The notes under the pieces: generated by a model
Database searches by the model: none
Seen by the model: only the letters and a program-made list of their open reading frames with translations
Told to the model about the DNA's origin: nothing
In this document: in pieces, positions 6,570 to 13,656 of the stretch
Layout of the letters: each line of letters opens with the position of its first letter
How positions within the stretch are numbered: the stretch's first letter is position 1
Assembly (NCBI GenBank): GCA_027038385.1
Contig: JALVXE010000059.1
Span: 1-13,873 of the forward strand
From: Thermotogaceae bacterium
GTDB lineage: Bacteria > Thermotogota > Thermotogae > Thermotogales > Thermotogaceae
Length of the DNA: 13,873 nt
Direction: 5' to 3'
Program-made: the position numbers and the translations under genes

Positions 6570-7337
6570 ATGAAAGAGATAAGACTCGAGAAGATCATGG
6601 AGATACTCAGAAGAAGAGGATACGCGACCGTTGATGAGATGGCAAAGGAGCTTGGAGTCTCAAAGATAACGGTCAGAAGGGATCTGAGTTTTCTGGAATC
6701 CCAGGGCCTCGTTGAACGAAGGAGAGGGGGGGCAGTTCTCAAGAACTTTCACCAAGGCTTGCCGTTTTTCATGAAGCTTGAGAGGAGAAAGAGTCAGAAG
6801 AAGAGGATCGCCGAGGAAGCGGTTAAGGTTTTAAACAGTGGTGATGTGATATTCGCCTCTGGTGGAACCACGGTCTACTACACTATTCAGGAGATATCCA
6901 AATCCAGCGTGAGTGATATAACGATAATCACAAACTCGATAACCACAGCCTGGGCGGTGATAAATTCCCAAAAACCGATATCTCTCGTTCACACGGGCGG
7001 AAGCGTCAGAGAAGGATCTTTCGAATGCATCGGAGCTCAGGTGATGTCGTTCGTCGAGCGGATGAACGCCGATGTTTTCCTGATGGGGGTTGATGGTATA
7101 GATCTGGAGAGAGGGATAAGCTTTGACAGCTACGAGGAGAGTCTGATAGCCCAGAAGATGATGGAGAACTCGTCCAAGGTTGTGGTCGTTTCGGACTCCA
7201 GCAAGTTGGGGAAGCTATCCCCTTACAAAGTTTCAGACGTGGACGAGATAGATATCCTCGTTATGAACGATTCGGAAAAATCAAGGAAGGTCAAGAAGGT
7301 TTTGGAAAGCATGGGAGTTAAGGTGATGCTGGTGTGA
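6570..7337 (+). CDS. DeoR-family transcriptional regulator of sugar utilization
   Basis: A 255-residue DNA-binding repressor of the DeoR/GlpR/AgaR type. The N-terminal winged helix-turn-helix spans about residues 5-57, with YATVDEMAKELGV, recognition segment SKITVRRDLSFLE at 31-43 and wing ERRRGGA at 49-55. The C-terminal effector domain shows the family's ASGGTTVYY, TNS, HTGG and FDSYEE segments and the signature DSSKLGK, and normally binds a phosphorylated sugar. Length is typical. The start is the ATG at 6570-6572, preceded by AGGAG. It is the first gene of the ABC operon, ends 39 bases before the binding-protein gene, and is divergent from the catabolic operon, so it probably represses both and is induced by a sugar phosphate made by the kinase or SIS enzyme. 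Target and inducer are inferred. Confidence 0.9.
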   Translation: MKEIRLEKIMEILRRRGYATVDEMAKELGVSKITVRRDLSFLESQGLVERRRGGAVLKNFHQGLPFFMKLERRKSQKKRIAEEAVKVLNSGDVIFASGGTTVYYTIQEISKSSVSDITIITNSITTAWAVINSQKPISLVHTGGSVREGSFECIGAQVMSFVERMNADVFLMGVDGIDLERGISFDSYEESLIAQKMMENSSKVVVVSDSSKLGKLSPYKVSDVDEIDILVMNDSEKSRKVKKVLESMGVKVMLV

Positions 7338-7376
7338 ATGCTTTCTTCTTCAAAACTTCTCTCAGGAGGTGGTGTT

Positions 7377-8594
7377 ATGAAGAAACTTGGTGTAGTTTTC
7401 ATGGCTTTCATCCTCGCGTTATCAGTTGAGGTCTTTGCAACGAGAACGCTCAAAGTCCTGATGCCGATAGGTGGAGGGTATACCATCGAAGATCAGGAAG
7501 CCATAGCGAAAGAGTTCGAGAAGACACATCCTGATGTCCACATCCAGATGGAGTTCGTCGGATGGGGAGATCTTTGGAACAAGATAATAACCTCCATCGG
7601 AGCTGGAGCTGCTCCCGATGTGATGTACATAGGCTCCAGGTGGATACCGGCCCTAGCAGACATGGGAGCGATCATACCACTAGATAAGTACATAACCCCG
7701 CAGAAGAAGGCTCTGTACTACAAGACTGTTTGGAACACCGTCACGTACAAGGGACACATCTGGGGTGTCGTCAGGGCGATGTCAACGAAGGTCTTCATAT
7801 ACAACAAGGATCTTTTCAAGAAATACGGTGTGAAAGTGCCGACGAACTGGGACGAGCTCCTTGAAGCGGCGAAAAAGATTTACCACCCGGATAAGGGCAT
7901 ATACGGCATAGCGATGGCTGGTAAGAAGTTCGTCTCCACGGTTACTCAGTTCCAGCAGTACTTATACGCGGACGGTGGAAGAATAGTAGACGAGCACGGA
8001 AAAGTCGTTATAAACGACAAAAGAGGTGTCAGAGCTTTGAAATTCTACAAAGAGCTGTCTAAATACGCTCAGCCCGGGATAATCGAGTGGAAGAGAGAAG
8101 ATCTCATAAAGCTCTTCGAAGCTGGAAAGGTCGGAATGTACATAGACCACGTTCACAACGCCAGAAAAGCCATGGAGAAAGGCATAAACGTCGGATTCTT
8201 CCTAATACCTGGAGGCCCCGATTCGAACAAGCCGTACTCGACCGTCATAGTCACCGACTGTATCTCCATATCCTCTCAGTCCAAGAACGTCGATCTCGCC
8301 GTTGAGTTCATGAACTACATGACGAGCTTCGAAAAGCAGAAGGAATGGGACCTCAAGCTTGGGTTCGTTCCACCGATGATCAAGGAAAAGGATCTTCCGG
8401 CGTTCCAGAAATGGTACTGGAAGCCTTACATAGAGGCCATAAAGTACGGATATCCGGAAGCCGTTGGGATAAAAGACTGGGAAGGAACGCAGGAAGCGAT
8501 ACTCGATGCGATACACTCAGTTCTCCTTGGATACTCTGATCCGAAGACAGCTCTCGATAGAGCGGCCCGTATAATCGAGATACTTCAGAAGTGA
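7377..8594 (+). CDS. Carbohydrate ABC transporter, extracellular solute-binding protein (family 1)
   Basis: A 405-residue periplasmic sugar-binding protein like MalE/UgpB. The start chosen is the ATG at 7377-7379, because AGGAGGT precedes it and it opens directly on a signal peptide: MKK, hydrophobic core GVVFMAFILALSV, cleavage expected after EVFA (residue 21). There is no lipobox cysteine, so it is a secreted rather than a lipid-anchored protein. Typical features follow: DVHIQMEFVGWGDLWNKI, then GAGAAPDVMYIG, VPTNWDELLEAAKKI, and a C-terminal half with FEAGKVGMYIDH. Tryptophan and tyrosine are abundant, as expected for stacking on sugar rings. It is followed by a stable hairpin and the permease genes. 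The ligand is not evident from sequence; an amino sugar or its oligosaccharide is inferred from the divergent operon. Confidence 0.92.
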   Translation: MKKLGVVFMAFILALSVEVFATRTLKVLMPIGGGYTIEDQEAIAKEFEKTHPDVHIQMEFVGWGDLWNKIITSIGAGAAPDVMYIGSRWIPALADMGAIIPLDKYITPQKKALYYKTVWNTVTYKGHIWGVVRAMSTKVFIYNKDLFKKYGVKVPTNWDELLEAAKKIYHPDKGIYGIAMAGKKFVSTVTQFQQYLYADGGRIVDEHGKVVINDKRGVRALKFYKELSKYAQPGIIEWKREDLIKLFEAGKVGMYIDHVHNARKAMEKGINVGFFLIPGGPDSNKPYSTVIVTDCISISSQSKNVDLAVEFMNYMTSFEKQKEWDLKLGFVPPMIKEKDLPAFQKWYWKPYIEAIKYGYPEAVGIKDWEGTQEAILDAIHSVLLGYSDPKTALDRAARIIEILQK

Positions 8595-8601
8595 TGAATG
8601 C

Positions 8602-8624
8602 GCGGGGAGGGTCAGCCTCCCCGC
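8602..8624 (+). terminator. Intercistronic GC-rich hairpin after the binding-protein gene
   Basis: GCGGGGAGG (8602-8610), loop GTCAG and CCTCCCCGC (8616-8624) form a perfect nine-base-pair stem directly after the binding-protein stop codon and before the permease ribosome binding site. It is not followed by a T run, so it is a poor intrinsic terminator. Such hairpins between binding-protein and permease genes commonly stabilize the upstream mRNA or attenuate read-through, so that binding protein is made in excess. Either role is inferred. Confidence 0.65.
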
Positions 8625-8642
8625 TTCTATGGAGGGACAAAT

Positions 8643-9545
8643 ATGAGAAAGAGCACACCGTACGTGTTAACACTTCCGCTCATAGCAGCTTTTTTGATAT
8701 TCCTTCTCTACCCACTCTACAAGGTGTTCATAGATTCTTTCTACCATGCCAACTTCCTTAATCCCTTCTACAGAAAATTCGTTGGGATCGATAACTACAA
8801 GTGGCTATTCACGTTCAAACTGTTCAACCCGAAGATATCCTACTTCCTCTCCGCGTTCTGGAAATCGCTCGTTTGGGTCTCTGGCTCGGTCGGGATAAAG
8901 GTCGTTTTGGGGGTCCTCGGGGCATCACTCCTGAACAGCAAATACTTGGCTGGCAAAAAGATCTACAGAACGTTGGTGATAATCCCTTGGGCCATACCAT
9001 GGGCCATGGCGTCTATGATGTGGGCCTGGACGCTTAACAGCGAATTCGGGGTTGTCAACTCAATTTTGATAAACCTTCACATAGTCGACAGGCCGGTGAC
9101 GTTTCTCTCTTATCCGACTTCTGCCTTTCTGACCACGATGGTCGTGGACGCTTGGATGGGACTTCCCTTCATGATAATAATGATACTCTCGGGGCTTCAA
9201 ACGATTCCTGAGAGCCTCTACGAGGCCGCAACGATAGATGGAGCTGGTGACGTGAAGAAGTTCTTCTACATAACGATCCCGATGATAAAACCGGTTCTTC
9301 TGACGGTTACACTGCTCTCGACCGTCTGGACTTTCAACTCGTTCGACATAATATGGATACTGACTCAAGGCGGGCCTATGAGTGCGACAGAGACCCTTCC
9401 GATAGCGATATATAAAGTGGCTTTCCTGATGATAAGGTTCGGCGGAATAGGAAAGGCTTCGGCGATGACGATATTCCAGGTGGCGGTCGTCACGTTCATA
9501 TCCGTCTTCTACATAAGGACCCTCAGGAAGGGGGCGGAGCTGTGA
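8643..9545 (+). CDS. Carbohydrate ABC transporter permease, MalF type
   Basis: A 300-residue inner-membrane permease with about six hydrophobic helices, beginning TPYVLTLPLIAAFLIFLLYPLYKVFIDSF. The conserved cytoplasmic EAA loop that docks on the ATPase is EAATIDGAG at residues 194-202, followed by ITIPMIKPV. The start is the ATG at 8643-8645, preceded by GGAGGG; an upstream in-frame ATG at 8598 would translate through the GC-rich hairpin and has no ribosome binding site. The C-terminal stop overlaps the next gene's GTG start by four bases (GTGA), so the two permeases are translationally coupled. It pairs with the following MalG-type permease. No ATP-binding subunit is encoded nearby; many Gram-positive and thermophilic bacteria share one MsmK/MalK-like ATPase among several importers. 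Confidence 0.93.
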   Translation: MRKSTPYVLTLPLIAAFLIFLLYPLYKVFIDSFYHANFLNPFYRKFVGIDNYKWLFTFKLFNPKISYFLSAFWKSLVWVSGSVGIKVVLGVLGASLLNSKYLAGKKIYRTLVIIPWAIPWAMASMMWAWTLNSEFGVVNSILINLHIVDRPVTFLSYPTSAFLTTMVVDAWMGLPFMIIMILSGLQTIPESLYEAATIDGAGDVKKFFYITIPMIKPVLLTVTLLSTVWTFNSFDIIWILTQGGPMSATETLPIAIYKVAFLMIRFGGIGKASAMTIFQVAVVTFISVFYIRTLRKGAEL

Positions 9546-10378
9546 AAAGCAAAGTGGTTAAAAAGGTGATGTATCAAATTTTTGCGATATTACTCATGAT
9601 CTTCCTGCTACTTCCGATATACCAAATGGTTATAACGGCACTTCGCCCGGAGAACCTCCCGTGGAAATCGCCCATGCCCCTCATTCCGGAGAAGGTCACG
9701 CTCTCCAACTTCGTAACGGCGTTCGACATAGTTCCAAGACTTCCAAGGTACCTGCTGAACAGTTTCATATATGGCATAGGCGTGAGTTTGGTCTCACTCG
9801 CCGTGGCCATACCGGCGGGTTATGCGCTCGTTAGGTACAACTTCCGTCTCAGAAAGCCGATAATGGTTTTCGTGATATACGCGAACATGTTCGCACCGAT
9901 CATGCTTCTCGTTCCGATATACGTGATAATGAGAAAACTCGATCTGATAAACACTTACCTGTCGGTCATACTCGCAGGCTCTATATTCACCATTCCACTC
10001 TCCACCTGGCTTGTAACCTCATATATGCAGACTATTCCAAAGGGGATAGAGGAGGCCGCGCTGATAGATGGGTGCTCGGATTACTCGGTCATAACCAAGA
10101 TAGTTCTACCCATGATAAGCCCAGCCATGGTGTCAGTCTTCATATACGCCTTCGTCACAGGTTGGAGCCAGCAGTTCATACTCGCCTTAACGCTCATAAA
10201 GACCGACACTCTCATGCCGATCACGCAGGGGCTCTATCAGTTCTTCACGAGGAGCTCCGTCAGGTGGAACGAGTTGATGGCTGCAATACTGATGTCCACC
10301 CTCGTTCCCGTCACGATGTTCCTCCTCGTTCAGAGGTACATAGTAAAGGGTCTGACAGCCGGAAGTGTGAAGGAGTAA
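9542..10378 (+). CDS. Carbohydrate ABC transporter permease, MalG type
   Basis: A 278-residue second membrane subunit with the MalG signatures: an N-terminal helix (about 10-31), then ALRPENLPWKSPMPLIPEKVTLSNF, an LLNSFIYG segment, PAGYALVRYNF near 91-101, and the EAA loop EAALIDGCS at residues 171-179 followed by VLPMISPAM. Length is normal. It starts at GTG 9542-9544, which overlaps the previous stop codon, with GGGGGCGGAG just upstream as ribosome binding site. It ends the ABC operon; the next gene starts 104 bases later and seems to have its own promoter. Together with the MalF-type subunit it would form the transmembrane pore for sugar import. Confidence 0.93.
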   Translation: MKSKVVKKVMYQIFAILLMIFLLLPIYQMVITALRPENLPWKSPMPLIPEKVTLSNFVTAFDIVPRLPRYLLNSFIYGIGVSLVSLAVAIPAGYALVRYNFRLRKPIMVFVIYANMFAPIMLLVPIYVIMRKLDLINTYLSVILAGSIFTIPLSTWLVTSYMQTIPKGIEEAALIDGCSDYSVITKIVLPMISPAMVSVFIYAFVTGWSQQFILALTLIKTDTLMPITQGLYQFFTRSSVRWNELMAAILMSTLVPVTMFLLVQRYIVKGLTAGSVKE

Positions 10379-10439
10379 AACTCCGGAAGTTCGGACCGGT
10401 TGCTCATTCCTTAGACGAATCACGTCGGAGGAATAGTAG

Positions 10440-10445
10440 TATAAT
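10440..10445 (+). promoter_or_regulatory. Candidate -10 element of the UPF0173 - endonuclease IV - minC operon
   Basis: A perfect TATAAT lies 38 bases before the ATG of the UPF0173 gene in the 104-base gap after the ABC operon. No good -35 hexamer sits at 16-18 bases (GAATCA at best), so this is only a tentative promoter. No convincing intrinsic terminator for the ABC operon was found in the same gap; some read-through is possible. Confidence 0.35.
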
Positions 10446-10482
10446 GCATGAGTAAAAGATCAAAATGGGAGGAGGGATCCGT

Positions 10483-11166
10483 ATGAAGGTAACTTTCATT
10501 GGGCACGCGACAGTTCTGATAGAGGGAAGCAAGAATGTTCTGATAGATCCGTTCTTCAACGGCAACCCGGCGGCTGCGATGAAGATCGACGACCTTCCGA
10601 AGATAGACTACATAGTCGTGACTCACGGACATGGTGACCATCTGGGAGACACTATAGAGATAGCCAAGAAGCACGGATCGACAGTCATAAGCAACTTCGA
10701 GATAGGGTTCTACCTTGAGAAGAAGGGAATAGACAAGATACACACCATGCACATCGGCGGGAGGTTTGACTTCGGGGGCATGAAAATCAAGCTCACGCCG
10801 GCCCTTCATGGGAGCGCGATTATCGAAGACGGAAAGATCTTATACGGTGGAAATCCAGCGGGTGTAATCGTGGAGATGGACCACAGAGCGGTCTACCACG
10901 CGGGAGATACCGGCCTCACCAAGGACATGGAGCTACTCGCGAACGAGTACATAGACCTCGCCATGGTTCCGATAGGTGGAAACTACACGATGGATATAGA
11001 CGACGCCTTCGTAGCCACCAAGATGATCCAACCTAAGATAGTCGTTCCCATACACTACAACACCTGGCCGCTGATAGAGGCAGATCCTGAAAAGTTCTGC
11101 CAGAAAGTCAAAGAGATAGGTATCAAGTGCAGGGTTTTAAAACCCGGTGAGAGTGTTGAACTCTGA
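10483..11166 (+). CDS. UPF0173 metal-dependent hydrolase (metallo-beta-lactamase fold)
   Basis: A 227-residue cytoplasmic hydrolase, the usual length for UPF0173. Metal-binding residues of the metallo-beta-lactamase fold are complete: HGHGDH at 48-53 (H48, H50, D52, H53), H109 in ALHGS, D142 in YHAGDTGL, and H191 in VPIHYNTWPLIEADPEKF, a stretch characteristic of this family. The family's physiological substrate is not established; the related UlaG is a lactonase for ascorbate-6-phosphate. The start is the ATG at 10483-10485, right after GGAGGAGGG; an in-frame ATG 18 bases earlier lies upstream of that site and is rejected. Its end overlaps the endonuclease IV reading frame, so both are probably co-transcribed. 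It follows the sugar transporter, but a functional link is only conjecture. Confidence 0.92.
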   Translation: MKVTFIGHATVLIEGSKNVLIDPFFNGNPAAAMKIDDLPKIDYIVVTHGHGDHLGDTIEIAKKHGSTVISNFEIGFYLEKKGIDKIHTMHIGGRFDFGGMKIKLTPALHGSAIIEDGKILYGGNPAGVIVEMDHRAVYHAGDTGLTKDMELLANEYIDLAMVPIGGNYTMDIDDAFVATKMIQPKIVVPIHYNTWPLIEADPEKFCQKVKEIGIKCRVLKPGESVEL

Positions 11167-12016
11167 TGTAAGACTTGGAGCTCACATGCCGATATCTGGC
11201 GGTTTTTACAAAGTACCTGAGGAGACTGTGAAAATAGGTGGGAACGCATTCCAGATATTTCCACACAACGCGCGTCAGTGGAAAGCGAAGGTTCCGGACG
11301 ATAAAGCGGCGGCCAGGTTCAAGAGGAACATGGAGAAGTTCAAGATAGATGAAGATTCCGCATTCTGCCACAGCGGATATCTGATAAACTTGGCCTCTCC
11401 GAAAGAAGACGTGTGGGAAAAGTCTCTGGAGCTCCTTGAGAAAGAGATAAGGATATGCGCTGCTCTCGGCATAAAGTATCTGAACATACATCCCGGCAGC
11501 CATCTCGGGAAGGGGGAGGACGTCGGGATAGATCTCATAGTCAAAGGTTTGGATGAGGCTTTCAGAAGGACAAAAGGCACGGATGTGATGATACTCCTTG
11601 AGAACGTCGCGCCAAAGGGGAACGCTATAGGATACAACTTCGATCAGATGAAAAGGATAATAGAGATGAGTGCCTTTCCAGAAAGGATAGGCATAACCTA
11701 CGACACGTGCCACGGGTTCGACGCCGGATTCGACATAAGGAATCCGGATGGGGTCAGGAAACTCCTCGATGAGATAGACAAAAGTGTGGGACTTGATAGG
11801 CTGAAGATGATCCACCTGAACGATTCCAAATATCCACTCGGTGCGGCTAAAGACAGGCATGAGAGCATAGGACTTGGGTACATCGGGAGGGAAGGCTTCA
11901 AGAACTTTTTGTCTTTCGATGAGATAAGAAAGATTCCTTGGATACTGGAAACCCCTGGGGGGAATGAGGAGCACGCTGAGGATATAAAGAGGGTTCTTGA
12001 GATAATCGGGGAGTGA
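11147..12016 (+). CDS. nfo: Endonuclease IV (AP endonuclease)
   Basis: A base-excision-repair enzyme that cleaves the DNA backbone 5' of abasic sites using three zinc ions in a TIM barrel. All nine expected metal ligands are visible when numbered from GTG 11147: H75 in FCHSGYLINLASP, H115 in IHPGSH, E152 in LENV, D186 and H189 in DTCHGFD, H223 in IHLNDSK, D236 and H238 in KDRHE, and E268 in LETPGG. Length of 289 is normal. The start is uncertain: GTG at 11147 or 11153, or TTG at 11156. My recollection of the T. maritima protein, which begins a few residues before GAHMPIS, favours the last, but no option has an ideal ribosome binding site. The 5' end overlaps the UPF0173 gene, and the minC-like frame follows immediately. 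Function is very secure. Confidence 0.95.
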   Translation: MRVLNSDVRLGAHMPISGGFYKVPEETVKIGGNAFQIFPHNARQWKAKVPDDKAAARFKRNMEKFKIDEDSAFCHSGYLINLASPKEDVWEKSLELLEKEIRICAALGIKYLNIHPGSHLGKGEDVGIDLIVKGLDEAFRRTKGTDVMILLENVAPKGNAIGYNFDQMKRIIEMSAFPERIGITYDTCHGFDAGFDIRNPDGVRKLLDEIDKSVGLDRLKMIHLNDSKYPLGAAKDRHESIGLGYIGREGFKNFLSFDEIRKIPWILETPGGNEEHAEDIKRVLEIIGE

Positions 12017-12021
12017 TGTGG

Positions 12022-12660
12022 GTGGTCGATTTCAAGATGACGAAAGACGGGTTGATACTCACCGTGAAGGATTATGAATCCGTTGAGGAGGTTCTGAGTC
12101 AGATTAGCGACAAGCTCACTCAGATGGGGAGCTTTTTCACCAAAGGTGATGAGGTCGCGCTCTTCGTTGAGAACCATTCAAAACATGTCCAGGACATACC
12201 GAAGATGATCTCCAGGATAAAGGAGTTCGGGTTGAAGGTCAGCAGGATACTCGTTGGAAGCAGTGAGGAATCCTCTAAAGCGGGTATGAAAGTCGTTCAG
12301 AAGGGCGAGACGAAATCCGGGACGAAGGTGATAAAGAAGAACGTCAGATCGGGTCAGGTGATAGTCCATTCAGGTGATGTGATAATAGTCGGGAATCTGC
12401 ACAAAGGTGCCGAGGTGATGGCAGGAGGATCTGTTGTGATTTTTGGAAAAGCCGAGGGCGTCATCAGGGCGGGACTGAACGAGGGTTACAAAGCCGTTGT
12501 GATGGCGGTAGATCTCAGGCCCACCTTGATACAGATATCCGACAGGATGACGCACGAAAAGGGTGAGAAGGAGGTACCATCGGTTGCCCATGTGAGGGCG
12601 GGAAGAGTTGTGATAGACAGGTGGAACGAGGTGGATTTCGAAGAGGTGGTGAAAGCGTGA
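12022..12660 (+). CDS. minC: Septum site-determining protein MinC
   Basis: An inhibitor of FtsZ assembly that, with MinD, keeps the division ring away from wrong sites. The 212-residue protein has the two-domain plan: N-terminal domain about 1-95 and a C-terminal right-handed beta-helix about 105-195, containing KNVRSGQVIVHSGDVIIVGN (conserved RSGQ at 109-112), GAEVMAGGSVVIFGKAEG and IRAGLNEG. The start is GTG at 12022-12024, because GGGGAG at 12008-12013 then stands at eight bases and the product begins MVDFKMTKDG, as I recall for T. maritima MinC. GTG 12013 and ATG 12016 are in frame but too close to that site. No minD or minE is in the window. The stop overlaps the next gene's GTG start. 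Confidence 0.92.
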   Translation: MVDFKMTKDGLILTVKDYESVEEVLSQISDKLTQMGSFFTKGDEVALFVENHSKHVQDIPKMISRIKEFGLKVSRILVGSSEESSKAGMKVVQKGETKSGTKVIKKNVRSGQVIVHSGDVIIVGNLHKGAEVMAGGSVVIFGKAEGVIRAGLNEGYKAVVMAVDLRPTLIQISDRMTHEKGEKEVPSVAHVRAGRVVIDRWNEVDFEEVVKA

Positions 12661-13643
12661 AAACCTCGGAGCTCTTGATGGAGCTGTCGAAGATCGATGG
12701 GCCATCTGGAATGGAAGACAGGGTACTTGAAAGGATAGAAGGAATCGTTGGGAAGGGTTTCAGGACCAAACTCGGCGGGTTGGTGCATGAGATTAAGGGT
12801 GGCGGAAGGAGCAGGATAGGGGTTTTTGCCCATGCCGATGAGGTTTCTCTGATGGTCTCTAAGAGTGCGGGAGATGGATTTTTTTATCTTGAAACAGTCG
12901 GCGGTGTGGACCCGAAGATCCTGCCGGCAAGCAGAGTGAAGGTCTACACGAGAAGCGGAGTGGTTAAGGGAGTCATAGGAATAATGGCTCCACACATAAC
13001 CCCGCCCGAGAAGAAGGGAAAAGTCCAGGGATACGACGATCTCCTTCTGGACGCTTCGATGTCCGATTGGAAAAAGATAAGGGTTGGAGACAGGGTGATC
13101 TTAGACGTAAAGCCATGTGAGATGAACGGTAAGGTCTGCGGAAAAGCCCTCGACAATAGGGCCGGATGCACATCGCTGATCCTCGCGAGCGAAAAGTTGA
13201 AAAAGTTTCTCTTGAGAAACGACGTTTTCTTTGTCTTCTCGAGCATGGAAGAGGTGGGAGGCCCCGGTGCAAAGTCCGTGGCTCACCAGCTCAAACTCGA
13301 CTACGCGATCGTCGTGGATGTCACTTTCGCGGAGGACACGGGAGTCTCCCAGAGAATGGAGATGGGGAAGGGACCGGCGATAGGGGTGGGACCTTTCATA
13401 GACAGGGATTTCGTTGAGCTCGCCATGGACGTGGCTAAGGAGAACAACATACCGTATCAGATAGAACCGCTCCCTGGAAGGACAGGAACGGATGCAGACT
13501 CGATAAGAAGGGCTTGGGTCGGGATAAGAACGCTCCTTCTTTCGATACCACTCCTTCATATGCACACACCGGTTGAGGTAGTCGACCCGAAAGACGTTGA
13601 GGAGACAGCCAGACTCATAGCTCACTTGGTAGCTGCAGTTTGA
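12657..13643 (+). CDS. M42 family metallo-aminopeptidase
   Basis: A cytoplasmic dinuclear zinc or cobalt aminopeptidase of 328 residues, of the family that builds tetrahedral 12-subunit particles (TET, FrvX/PepA-like); older annotations call members endoglucanase. The complete active site is visible: H59 and D61 in FAHADEVSL, bridging D166 in ALDNRAGC, the catalytic and ligand pair E198-E199 in SSMEEVGGPGA, D221 in VDVTF, and H303 in HMHTPVEVV. An oligomerization or PDZ-like insert lies between about 90 and 160. The start is GTG at 12657-12659, overlapping the MinC stop and preceded by AGGTGGTGA; the open frame extends further upstream only inside minC. It probably degrades short peptides left by the proteasome-like or Lon/Clp proteases. 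A second member follows 13 bases downstream. Confidence 0.94.
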   Translation: MKTSELLMELSKIDGPSGMEDRVLERIEGIVGKGFRTKLGGLVHEIKGGGRSRIGVFAHADEVSLMVSKSAGDGFFYLETVGGVDPKILPASRVKVYTRSGVVKGVIGIMAPHITPPEKKGKVQGYDDLLLDASMSDWKKIRVGDRVILDVKPCEMNGKVCGKALDNRAGCTSLILASEKLKKFLLRNDVFFVFSSMEEVGGPGAKSVAHQLKLDYAIVVDVTFAEDTGVSQRMEMGKGPAIGVGPFIDRDFVELAMDVAKENNIPYQIEPLPGRTGTDADSIRRAWVGIRTLLLSIPLLHMHTPVEVVDPKDVEETARLIAHLVAAV

Positions 13644-13656
13644 GGAGGTGTGAGTC

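Noticed and set aside
8602..8624. Reading the hairpin as a Rho-independent terminator of the ABC operon
   Set aside because: No T run follows, and the permease genes that must be co-expressed lie directly downstream.
11123..11974. Long open frame (283 codons) on the minus strand opposite endonuclease IV
   Set aside because: It is a mirror of the strongly biased coding frame of nfo, has no ribosome binding site or family-like motifs, and nfo with all its metal ligands explains this stretch.
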